This document shows, in pieces, positions 18,384 to 25,724 of a DNA stretch of 64,000 nucleotides. The DNA is from Bog-473 sp963821755. Its GTDB lineage: Bacteria; Actinomycetota; Acidimicrobiia; Acidimicrobiales; RAAP-2. The DNA lies in the NCBI GenBank assembly GCA_963821755.1, contig CAWGEX010000002.1, forward strand, positions 62,001-126,000, read 5' to 3'. Numbering within the stretch: position 1 is the stretch's first letter; each line of letters starts with the position of its first letter. A program made the position numbers and the translations under genes. The notes under the pieces are model-generated. The model searched no databases. It was given only the letters and a program-made list of their open reading frames with translations, and had not been told where the DNA came from.

Positions 18384-19648
18384 TGGGCGAGTCGAAGGCG
18401 GACCGCCTGGTCGTCGTCGGACAGGGCTACGCGGGTCTTCCCGTCGCCATACGGGCAGTCGAGGTCGGATTCGACGTCGTCGGCTTCGACCTCGACGTGG
18501 CTCGGGTCAAGCGCCTGGGCGCCGGTGATTCGTTCGTCGAGGACATCACCAACGACACATTGTCACGGGCACTGGCCACCGGGCGGTATGAGCCCACCGA
18601 CGACCCCGGCCGCACCGAAGGATTCGACGTGGCCGTCATCGACGTCCCCACGCCTCTCACCGACGGAGCTCCGAACCTCTCCCACGTCCAGGACGCCTCG
18701 GCCATGTTGGCCGGTTCGCTGCGAGCCGGAGCCACCGTGATCCTCGAATCGACCACGTACCCGGGGACCACCGAGGATCTGGTGGCCGGCATCCTCGAAG
18801 AGGGATCTGGACTCGTGGCCGGCCAGGACTTCCATCTCGGCTACAGCCCGGAGAGAATCGATCCCGGGAACGCCACCTGGCACTTCGCCAACACGCCGAA
18901 AGTGGTTTCCGGCATCGACGCCGACTCGCTGGAGGCGGTGCAGGCGTTCTTCGACCGCCTGGTCGATCGCACCGTGCCGGTGTCGGGCACCCGGGAGGCC
19001 GAGCTGACCAAACTGTTGGAGAACACCTTCCGTCACGTCAATATCGCACTGGTCAACGAATTGGCCGTGTTCGCCGAGGCGATGGGCATCGACGTCTGGG
19101 AGGCCATCGACGCCGCGTCGACCAAGCCGTTCGGCTACCTCCGGTTCACGCCCGGCCCGGGCGTGGGAGGTCACTGCCTGCCCATCGATCCCAGCTACCT
19201 GTCGTGGAAGGTGCGTCGAAGTCTCGGCCAACCGTTCCGGTTCGTGGAGTTGGCCAACGACATCAACGAGCACATGCCCGACTACGTCGTGTCCCGGCTC
19301 ACCGGGGCCCTCAACCGGGACAAACGCTCGGTCAACGGCTCCCGCGTGCTGCTGTTGGGGCTGTCCTACAAACGGAACACCGGGGATACTCGCGAGTCCC
19401 CCGGCATGGTCATCGCCCAGATCCTCACGTCGCTCGGCGCCGATGTCCGGGTGGCCGACCCGCACCTGGCACCTGGCGCCACCGGCCTCCCCCAGGTGGA
19501 ATTGAGTGTGGACGAGGTGGAGCTGGCCGACGCGGTGGTGGTGGTGACGGATCACGACGACTTCGACTACGACATGGTCCGGGATCACGCGCGGTACGTG
19601 CTCGACACCCGCAACCGGATCCGGGGTCCGAAGGTCGAATCATTGTGA
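18383..19648 (+). CDS. UDP-sugar 6-dehydrogenase (WbpA/WecC family)
   Basis: A 421-residue NAD-dependent nucleotide-sugar dehydrogenase that oxidises the C6 hydroxyl of a UDP-hexose to a uronic acid. The N-terminal Rossmann motif is VVVGQGYAGLPVAIRAVE. The catalytic block GPGVGGHCLPIDPSYLSWK contains the nucleophilic cysteine. This longer P-I-D-P-S-Y-L form is typical of the UDP-GlcNAc/ManNAc dehydrogenase subgroup rather than UDP-glucose dehydrogenase. The C-terminal UDP-binding domain has LLGLSYKRNTGDTRESP. The GTG start shares one base with the preceding TAG stop. With the neighbouring epimerases it supplies an acidic amino-sugar to the surface polymer. Confidence 0.9.
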   Translation: MGESKADRLVVVGQGYAGLPVAIRAVEVGFDVVGFDLDVARVKRLGAGDSFVEDITNDTLSRALATGRYEPTDDPGRTEGFDVAVIDVPTPLTDGAPNLSHVQDASAMLAGSLRAGATVILESTTYPGTTEDLVAGILEEGSGLVAGQDFHLGYSPERIDPGNATWHFANTPKVVSGIDADSLEAVQAFFDRLVDRTVPVSGTREAELTKLLENTFRHVNIALVNELAVFAEAMGIDVWEAIDAASTKPFGYLRFTPGPGVGGHCLPIDPSYLSWKVRRSLGQPFRFVELANDINEHMPDYVVSRLTGALNRDKRSVNGSRVLLLGLSYKRNTGDTRESPGMVIAQILTSLGADVRVADPHLAPGATGLPQVELSVDEVELADAVVVVTDHDDFDYDMVRDHARYVLDTRNRIRGPKVESL

Positions 19649-19664
19649 CCACGCGTCACCTGCG

Positions 19665-20600
19665 GTGAAAGTCGTCGTCACCGGTGGTGCCGGATTCATC
19701 GGTGCGAACCTCTGCCGGATGCTCGACCATCAGGACTTCGTCGACCATGTGGTGGCTCTCGACGACCTGTCGACTGGCTCGCGCCAGAACCTGGCCGGCT
19801 CCCCCTCGGTCGAGCTCCGGGAAGGCTCCATTCTGAGCGCCGCCGACCTCGACGGCGTCATCGAGGGAGCCCAGGCGGTCGTCCACCTGGCCGCCCGACC
19901 GTCGGTGCCACGCTCGCTGGCCGATCCCATGGCCACCCACCAGGTCAACGCCACCGGAACCATGACGGTGCTGGAAGCGGCCCGGCGGCACGGCATGCCC
20001 CACGTCGTCGTGGCCTCTTCCTCGTCGGTGTACGGGGCGAACCCGGCCCTCCCAAAGCGAGAGGACATGGTGCCACTACCGGTGAGCCCCTATGCCGCCA
20101 GCAAGCTGGCCACCGAGGCGTACGCCCTCTCCTATGGCCGATCGTTCGGGCTTCCGGTGCTGGCCTTCCGCTTCTTCAACGTCTTCGGTCCCCTGCAGCC
20201 GGCCGGGCACGCCTACGCGGCAGTCGTGCCGACCTTCGTATCGTGCGCCCTCACCGGGAGACCACTGCCGGTCCACGGCGACGGCACCCAGACCCGCGAC
20301 TTCACCTTCGTCGACACCGTCGTGGCCGTGCTTACCGATGCCATTCGTCGTCGGGTGACCGATCCTGAACCGGTGAATCTGGCCTTCGGCTCGCGGTCAT
20401 CCCTGTTGGAGGTGATCGCGGCATTGGAAGTAGCCGTGGGCCACCGGCTCCACCGCGATCACCTCGAGCCGCGCGCCGGCGATGTGCATGACTCTCAGGC
20501 CGACCAGACCCGGCTGGGGACGCTGTTCCCAGAGGTCCGGCCGACTCCGCTGCCCGAGGGGTTGCGAGCCACCGTGGCCTGGTTCCGGGAGGCACGCTGA
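19665..20600 (+). CDS. NAD-dependent UDP-sugar epimerase (GalE/WbpP-like)
   Basis: A 311-residue extended SDR enzyme. VVVTGGAGFIGANLCRML binds NAD, the catalytic serine lies in VVASSSSVYGANPALPK, and YAASKLATEAYA holds the YxxxK pair. It probably interconverts C4 epimers of a UDP-N-acetylhexosamine or its uronic acid, acting after the dehydrogenase upstream. The GTG start at 19665 lies 16 bases after the preceding stop. The C-terminal part (RAGDVHDSQADQTRLGTLFP) is typical of the WbpP/Gne group. The exact substrate is not determined by sequence. Confidence 0.87.
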   Translation: MKVVVTGGAGFIGANLCRMLDHQDFVDHVVALDDLSTGSRQNLAGSPSVELREGSILSAADLDGVIEGAQAVVHLAARPSVPRSLADPMATHQVNATGTMTVLEAARRHGMPHVVVASSSSVYGANPALPKREDMVPLPVSPYAASKLATEAYALSYGRSFGLPVLAFRFFNVFGPLQPAGHAYAAVVPTFVSCALTGRPLPVHGDGTQTRDFTFVDTVVAVLTDAIRRRVTDPEPVNLAFGSRSSLLEVIAALEVAVGHRLHRDHLEPRAGDVHDSQADQTRLGTLFPEVRPTPLPEGLRATVAWFREAR

Positions 20601-20653
20601 CAAGGCACGCCGGGCTCCCGGCACCGCGCCGTCGGGGGAGGCCCTGGAGCCAG

Positions 20654-21292
20654 TTGACCGTCGGCGTGGCGGCGGTGGCGGCCACCGCGGCACTGGGCGC
20701 GTACCTGCACCTCCGTCCCGGCCTCAACGCCGTCGACCGCTCGGGCTTCGCCCTGCCCCCGGCCTCGACGCACTGGTGGCACTTCTTCCGGGTGGTGACC
20801 CGGTTCGGTACGTGGCCGGCCCTGGCGATCGGCTCGGTGAGCGCGGCAATGGTGGCCCGGTACACCGGACGTCGGGACCGGTGGCGGGCGCTGGCCTGTC
20901 TCATCGGTCCGCCGGCAGCCGCGGCTCTCGATCAGTTCGTGATCAAGCCTCTGGTCGGTCGCCTGTACCAGGGCGAGCTCAGCTTCGCCTCAGGGTCGGT
21001 CACGGTGATCGCCGGTGTGGGCACCGCCTGGGTGCTGGCCGTTCCCCGCCGGTTCCGGCCGGTTGCCGCGGTCGTCGGGACGTTGAGCGTGGCCCTGATG
21101 ATCGTCGCCGTCATCGCCTTGCGGTGGCACTATCCGACTGATGCCCTGGCCGGGGTCGTGCTCGGTCTCGGGGTGGTGCTGATGGTGGACCGCGCCGCGC
21201 ACTCGCTCCAAGGCAAGCGATCCGGCGGCAACGCTCCCGGTGTTGAGCTCGACCAGATGAGCACGGCCGTCCGTTCCTCTGGGAGGGGATGA
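20654..21292 (+). CDS. PAP2-superfamily membrane protein, degenerate site
   Basis: A 212-residue membrane protein of the type-2 phosphatidic-acid phosphatase fold, with about five hydrophobic segments. Motif 1 survives as KPLVGRLYQG (KPxxxR). Motif 2, normally PSGH, reads ASGS in SFASGSVTVI. Motif 3 is present as ALRWHYPTDALAG (R, H and D retained). Loss of the motif 2 histidine suggests altered or absent phosphatase activity. In this place it would otherwise recycle undecaprenyl pyrophosphate. The start is uncertain: TTG 20654 is the first usual codon, but the frame is open back to the previous stop. Confidence 0.68.
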   Translation: MTVGVAAVAATAALGAYLHLRPGLNAVDRSGFALPPASTHWWHFFRVVTRFGTWPALAIGSVSAAMVARYTGRRDRWRALACLIGPPAAAALDQFVIKPLVGRLYQGELSFASGSVTVIAGVGTAWVLAVPRRFRPVAAVVGTLSVALMIVAVIALRWHYPTDALAGVVLGLGVVLMVDRAAHSLQGKRSGGNAPGVELDQMSTAVRSSGRG

Positions 21293-21295
21293 GCG

Positions 21296-22104
21296 TTGGC
21301 CGAACCTAGGGCGGGCGGCTCGCCGACCCCGCGCATTGGTGGTCGGGTGGTGCTCCTCGCCGGCCCGGGCGACAGCACGGACATCGTCGCCAACTTCCTT
21401 GCTTCCCGGGTGCCCGACTTGGTTGTGATCATCGAGGATCCGCCATCGCGCCTGCGCATGACCCAACGGCGGGCACGACGGGTGGGCTGGCCTTCGGCCA
21501 TCGGCCAGGTTCTCTTCGTCGCCCTGCTGCAGCCCGTCCTCCGACGCCGCGGGGCGCGTCGTCGGGACGCCATCTTGACCGAGGCCTCGATCGACCTCAC
21601 GCACCGGTCTCCTCAATATCGAGTGCCGTCGGCCAACGGTGAGCAAGTCGTCGCTCTGCTCACCTCCCTTCAGCCAGCCATGGTGGTGATCAACGGCACC
21701 CGGATCATCGCCGCTCAGGTGCTGGAGTCGGCAGGTTGCCCGGTCGTCAACCTGCACGCCGGCATCACCCCCGATACCGAGGGGTGCACGGTGGTTACTG
21801 GGCGCTGGCTGAGCATCACCCCGAATGGGTCGGCACCACGGTGCACCTGGTGGACCCCGGCATCGACACCGGCGGGATCCTGGCCCAGTCCGTCTTCGAA
21901 GTCACACGCGAGGACTCCTTCTCCACTTACCCGTATCTGCATCTCGTGCACGGCTTGCCGTTGCTCGGTGCCCAGGTCGACAAGGTGATGAGCGGAGCAG
22001 ATCTTGAGCCGACCCTGGTCGGCACGGCCCCCGGCTCGGCCCTCTACTACCATCCGACCCTCTGGGGCTACCTTCTGCGCCGGTGGCGCCTGGGGGTGCG
22101 CTGA
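21296..22104 (+). CDS. Sugar N-formyltransferase-like protein, frameshifted
   Basis: About 269 residues of the formyl_transf_N family. The catalytic region reads VVNLHAGITP in one frame and RYRGVHGGYWALAEHHPEWV in the next. Joined, it gives the NLHxGxxPxYRG motif of formyltransferases that use N10-formyl-THF, followed by TVHLVDPGIDTGGILAQ. The break falls in the run CCCCC near 21769-21773, where one extra C restores the motif. Length and neighbours (nucleotide-sugar genes, deacetylase) indicate formylation of an amino sugar rather than methionyl-tRNA. The start is TTG at 21296, four bases after the preceding stop. Confidence 0.8.
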
Positions 22105-22106
22105 GC

Positions 22107-23141
22107 ATGGAGCCGGTGTCCGCACGAACAGCGACACGTGAGGGAGAGGATGCGACGGTGAGCGTGACCAGCCGACCCGGAGCGCTGGTCATCTCCCTCG
22201 ACTTCGAGCTGCACTGGGGGGTACGTGATCATGTCGGACGGCATGACGCCATGTACAGACGCCTGACCGAGGAGCGTCGTGCCGTGGCGGACCTGGTCGA
22301 CATGTTCGCTTCGCGCAACATCCGTGCCACCTGGGCCACCGTCGGGTTCCTGTTCGCCTCGAACCGCGGCGAGCTCGAGGACCATCTGCCCAACGAGCGA
22401 CCGACGTACGAGCGGGCCGAGCTCGATCCGTATGCCGAAACCATCGGACCCGACGAGGAGCATGATCCCGAGCACCTGGCTGGCTCACTGGTCGACCTGA
22501 TCGGCGGCACCGCCGGACAGGAAGTCGGATCGCACACCTTCTCCCACTACTACTGCCTCGAGCCTGGACAGGACGAGACCACGTTCAGGGCGGATCTGGC
22601 GGCGGCACAGTCCATGGCCCGATGGCGCGGCTTAGAAATGACCAGCCTGGTACTCCCCCGCAATCAGTGGAACGCGGCCTACACCGACGCCGTGCTCGAC
22701 CTTGGGTTCCTCTGCATCCGCGGTCCCCAGCCGACCTGGGGCCACCACGCTCGACCGAGTGGCGACCAGCGCATCCTGCACCGCGGCGCCAGGCTGGCCG
22801 ACACCTACATAGGCGTCTCTCCTCCGCCCACGACGCCATGGCGCCTGGTGCTTCAGCCCTCGGGCCTCTGCGACATTCCCGCCAGCGCCTTCCTGCGCCC
22901 TTTCGATCCTGGCCGACGGCGGCTCGAGCCAATACGACTGGCCAGGCTGAAGGCGGGAATGCGCCAGGCGGCGCAGCACGGTCGCATCTTCCATCTCTGG
23001 TGGCATCCGCAGAATTTCTCGCAGCACCGATCCGAGAACTTCGCCCTTCTCGAGCGTGTCCTCGACGAGTTCGACCGGTTGGCCTCCGAGGAGGGAATGC
23101 TGTCGCTGTCCATGGGAGACGTGGCCGCCATGGCGGCATGA
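22107..23141 (+). CDS. Polysaccharide deacetylase family protein
   Basis: A 344-residue NodB-homology-type protein. ALVISLDFELHWGV contains the catalytic aspartate and first metal region. QEVGSHTFSHYYC is the HxxxH metal-binding motif. LWWHPQNF near the C-terminus supplies the last conserved histidine. It lacks a signal peptide, so it may act on a cytoplasmic or lipid-linked sugar. It directly follows the formyltransferase gene (start two bases after its stop). Deacetylation followed by formylation of an amino sugar would be a coherent pathway, by analogy with N-formyl sugar loci. Confidence 0.83.
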   Translation: MEPVSARTATREGEDATVSVTSRPGALVISLDFELHWGVRDHVGRHDAMYRRLTEERRAVADLVDMFASRNIRATWATVGFLFASNRGELEDHLPNERPTYERAELDPYAETIGPDEEHDPEHLAGSLVDLIGGTAGQEVGSHTFSHYYCLEPGQDETTFRADLAAAQSMARWRGLEMTSLVLPRNQWNAAYTDAVLDLGFLCIRGPQPTWGHHARPSGDQRILHRGARLADTYIGVSPPPTTPWRLVLQPSGLCDIPASAFLRPFDPGRRRLEPIRLARLKAGMRQAAQHGRIFHLWWHPQNFSQHRSENFALLERVLDEFDRLASEEGMLSLSMGDVAAMAA

Positions 23142-23241
23142 GCCGAGGCGAGAACCCATTGTCGAAGGCCGGGATTCGGGCCGCCCGGAGCGGTGGATCC
23201 TTTTCGCCATGCCCGGGTGATGTGCCACACTTATGCCCCTC

Positions 23242-23316
23242 GGTGGGCGTAGCTCAGTTGGTTAGAGCGCCAGGTTGTGGTCCTGGAGGTCGGGGGTTCG
23301 AGACCCCTCGCTCACC
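23242..23316 (+). tRNA. tRNA-His (GTG)
   Basis: A complete cloverleaf. The acceptor strand GTGGGCG (23243-23249) pairs with CGCTCAC (23309-23315), with the extra 5' G typical of tRNA-His at 23242 facing C at 23316. The D-arm is GCTCAGTTGGTTAGAGC. The anticodon stem CCAGG/CCTGG encloses TTGTGGT with anticodon GTG. The T-arm is GGGGG-TTCGAGA-CCCCT, allowing one wobble pair. The 3' CCA is not encoded. Confidence 0.95.
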
Positions 23317-23385
23317 CCGAAATGTGCCGTCGAAGGAACCAGGCGGCATCTGCGTGCGATGCCGACCCAGTGGGGGTGAGACGGA

Positions 23386-24183
23386 GTGACTGCTGCGACG
23401 GCGGGGAGAACCGTCCTGGTGACCGGAGCCTCGTCGGGCATCGGTGCGGCCGTCGCCCGGGTACTCGCCGCCCGGGGCGACACGGTGGCCCTGGTGGCGC
23501 GGCGCATTGATCGGCTCGATGCCGTCCTGGCGGACTGTCAGACCTCATCGCCGGCATCGGAGCGTTGGGCGGCCGACCTGTCCGATGCCTCTGCCGCCGC
23601 CACCTTGGCCTTGACCATCTGGGATCACTACGACGGGATCGATGTCGTGATCAACAACGCCGGGGCTCCGATGCGCCGGCATGCCAGCCGGCTCACCATG
23701 GCCGAGGTGGAGCGGGCCATGACCCTCAACTACTTCTCACCGGTCGCCATCACCCTGGCGCTGCTGCCCCGGATGTTGGCCCGCCGGTCAGGCACCATCG
23801 TCAACGTGTCAAGCCTCGGTGGCCGGTTGGGCATTGCCACCGAGGCCGCCTACTCGGGTTCCAAGTTCGCCCTGGCCGGATGGAGCGAAGCGTTGGCCAT
23901 CGACCTGGACCGTTCGGGCGTCACCGTGAAGCTGATCCTGCCGGGAGCCATCGACACCGAGATCTGGGACCAGCCGGACAACGACGCCCCCCTCTATGAC
24001 GGTCCCAAGGAACCCCCCGAGGGGATCGCCCAGGGGATCGCCGACGCCATCGACAGCGATTCCTTTGAGCACTACCTACCCGACATGAAGGCAGTGATCG
24101 AGATGAAGACGACCGACTTCGACGGCTTCATGATCGGGATGAGGGCCATGACCGACAAAGCACTTCATGAAGGTGGGCAATGA
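23386..24183 (+). CDS. Short-chain dehydrogenase/reductase
   Basis: A 265-residue classical SDR. VLVTGASSGIGAAVARVLAA binds the cofactor, VVINNAGAPM is the NNAG motif, VNVSSLGGRLG carries the catalytic serine, and AAYSGSKFALAGW the YxxxK pair. The start is GTG at 23386. Its stop overlaps the next gene's ATG (ATGA), so it is coupled to the zinc-type dehydrogenase that follows. The two probably act on the same alcohol/ketone substrate, which is unknown. Confidence 0.88.
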   Translation: MTAATAGRTVLVTGASSGIGAAVARVLAARGDTVALVARRIDRLDAVLADCQTSSPASERWAADLSDASAAATLALTIWDHYDGIDVVINNAGAPMRRHASRLTMAEVERAMTLNYFSPVAITLALLPRMLARRSGTIVNVSSLGGRLGIATEAAYSGSKFALAGWSEALAIDLDRSGVTVKLILPGAIDTEIWDQPDNDAPLYDGPKEPPEGIAQGIADAIDSDSFEHYLPDMKAVIEMKTTDFDGFMIGMRAMTDKALHEGGQ

Positions 24184-25421
24184 AAGCGCTGCTCTTTGGG
24201 GCCCCGCCCGCTCCGGAGGAAATCCGGCCCTCCCCCACCGACGAATTGGAAACGATGCTGACGGGTCTGCCCTTCGGCCTGCACGACCTGGATGATGCCC
24301 GACTGGTGCGACCGGACTGGGTGATCACGAGACCCATCCTCTCGGGAATCTGCGGCTCCGACGCCAAGCTGGTCCTCGGCGACTTCAGCACCGGTGACAT
24401 GGACAACCCGATGGCGGCGTTCTCCTCGCTCCCGCACGTGCCGGGGCACGAGGTGGTCGCCGAAGTGGTGGCCATGGGACCGGCCGCCACGGGATTCGAC
24501 ATCGGTCAGCGGGTGGTCCTCAATCCCTGGCTCAGCTGCGGCCCCCGCGGCATCGAGCCGAAGTGTCCCCCCTGCCAAACGGGCGACCTCAACTTGTGCT
24601 GGAACTTCACCGAGGGCGACCTCGGTCCCGGAGTCCATGTCGGCGTCATCACCGGCGCGCCGGGAGCGTGGGCTGAGCTCATGGCGGCCCACGATTCCAT
24701 GCTCATTCCGGTACCCGACGGGATCTCCAACGAGGCGGCCGTGCTGGCCGACCCGTTCTCTGTCTCATTTCATGCCATCGTGCGCAACCCGCCACCACCA
24801 GGAGGTCGGGTTCTCGTCTACGGGGCCGGGGCCCTGGGGCTGACCAGCGTGGCCATATTGCGTTCCCTGTACCCCGACGTCGAGATTGCCGTGGTCGCCC
24901 GATTCGAAGCGCAGCGGGAAAAGGCCCTTCAGTTCGGTGCATCGATGGTCTTGTCCCACGAGCCCCGATTGGCCCTGGTCGAGGCTCTGGCCGACTGGTC
25001 CGGGGCGGTGCTCCACACGCCGTTCGATGGGCTCCCCGTCGCCCACCCCGGCCACATCGACGTCGTGTATGACACCGTCGCCAAGGCCGAGACCTTCGAG
25101 GTCGGGGTCCGGGTGCTGGCCGAACGGGGACGCCTGGTCTACACCGGCGTGGCCACCCCGGAGCGTTGGGAGTGGACACCCATCTATTTCAAGGAGCTCT
25201 CCGTCATTGGCTCGAACGCCTTCGCCCAGGAGGAGTTCGACGGGGTGCGCCAGCACGCCATCTCCCACTACCTCGGGCTGGTGGCCGACGGCCGGATCGA
25301 CATCACGCCGATGCTGACCCACCGCTTCGACCTGCCCGACTGGTTCGATGCCCTGAAGGCCATCGCCCGTCAGGACCAGAGCGGTGCGCTCAAGGTGGCC
25401 TTCACCCCCAACGGGAATTGA
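24180..25421 (+). CDS. Zinc-dependent alcohol dehydrogenase (MDR family)
   Basis: A 413-residue medium-chain dehydrogenase. GICGSDAKLVLGDF supplies a catalytic zinc cysteine and PHVPGHEVVAEVVAMG the His-Glu pair. KCPPCQTGDLNLCWNF with the upstream SCG gives the structural-zinc cysteines. VLVYGAGALGLTSVAIL is the NAD(P) Rossmann motif. It overlaps the SDR gene by four bases and presumably belongs to the same operon. It is somewhat longer than average because of inserts near residue 80 and residue 270. The substrate is not predictable. Confidence 0.88.
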   Translation: MKALLFGAPPAPEEIRPSPTDELETMLTGLPFGLHDLDDARLVRPDWVITRPILSGICGSDAKLVLGDFSTGDMDNPMAAFSSLPHVPGHEVVAEVVAMGPAATGFDIGQRVVLNPWLSCGPRGIEPKCPPCQTGDLNLCWNFTEGDLGPGVHVGVITGAPGAWAELMAAHDSMLIPVPDGISNEAAVLADPFSVSFHAIVRNPPPPGGRVLVYGAGALGLTSVAILRSLYPDVEIAVVARFEAQREKALQFGASMVLSHEPRLALVEALADWSGAVLHTPFDGLPVAHPGHIDVVYDTVAKAETFEVGVRVLAERGRLVYTGVATPERWEWTPIYFKELSVIGSNAFAQEEFDGVRQHAISHYLGLVADGRIDITPMLTHRFDLPDWFDALKAIARQDQSGALKVAFTPNGN

Positions 25422-25724
25422 GGTAGAGCACCGGCGGAGAGCCCATTTTCCGGGGGAGATCCTTGCTGAAGCTAGGCCGCCGCCCGTCGCAGGGTCTTCT
25501 TCTCGCCCCGGCTCCGATTGCGCTGTTCAGTGCCCCGCAGGTCGCCTACATGGCCCGGAGAAACCGGGCGCGCCCGTCGTCCATATCGGCCTTCATGAGT
25601 CAATTTGCCGCAATCCCCTCGCTTTTGCCGGACCCCACCCTCGGGATATCTGAGAGCTCTCCTGTTTTGGCGTTTGACCCAGAAATTCAACCGCATGGAT
25701 GCACCAGTTCATTACCATCAAACG
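25422..25724. other. Intergenic region upstream of a lipoprotein gene
   Basis: No gene is seen in these 303 bases. The last dozen bases carry a leaderless-type -10. The composition is less GC-rich toward the 3' end, as expected for a promoter region. Confidence 0.45.
25713..25718 (+). promoter_or_regulatory. -10 hexamer of a leaderless promoter
   Basis: TACCAT ends six bases before the ATG at 25725. No ribosome site precedes the ATG, so a leaderless transcript is likely. Confidence 0.5.
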
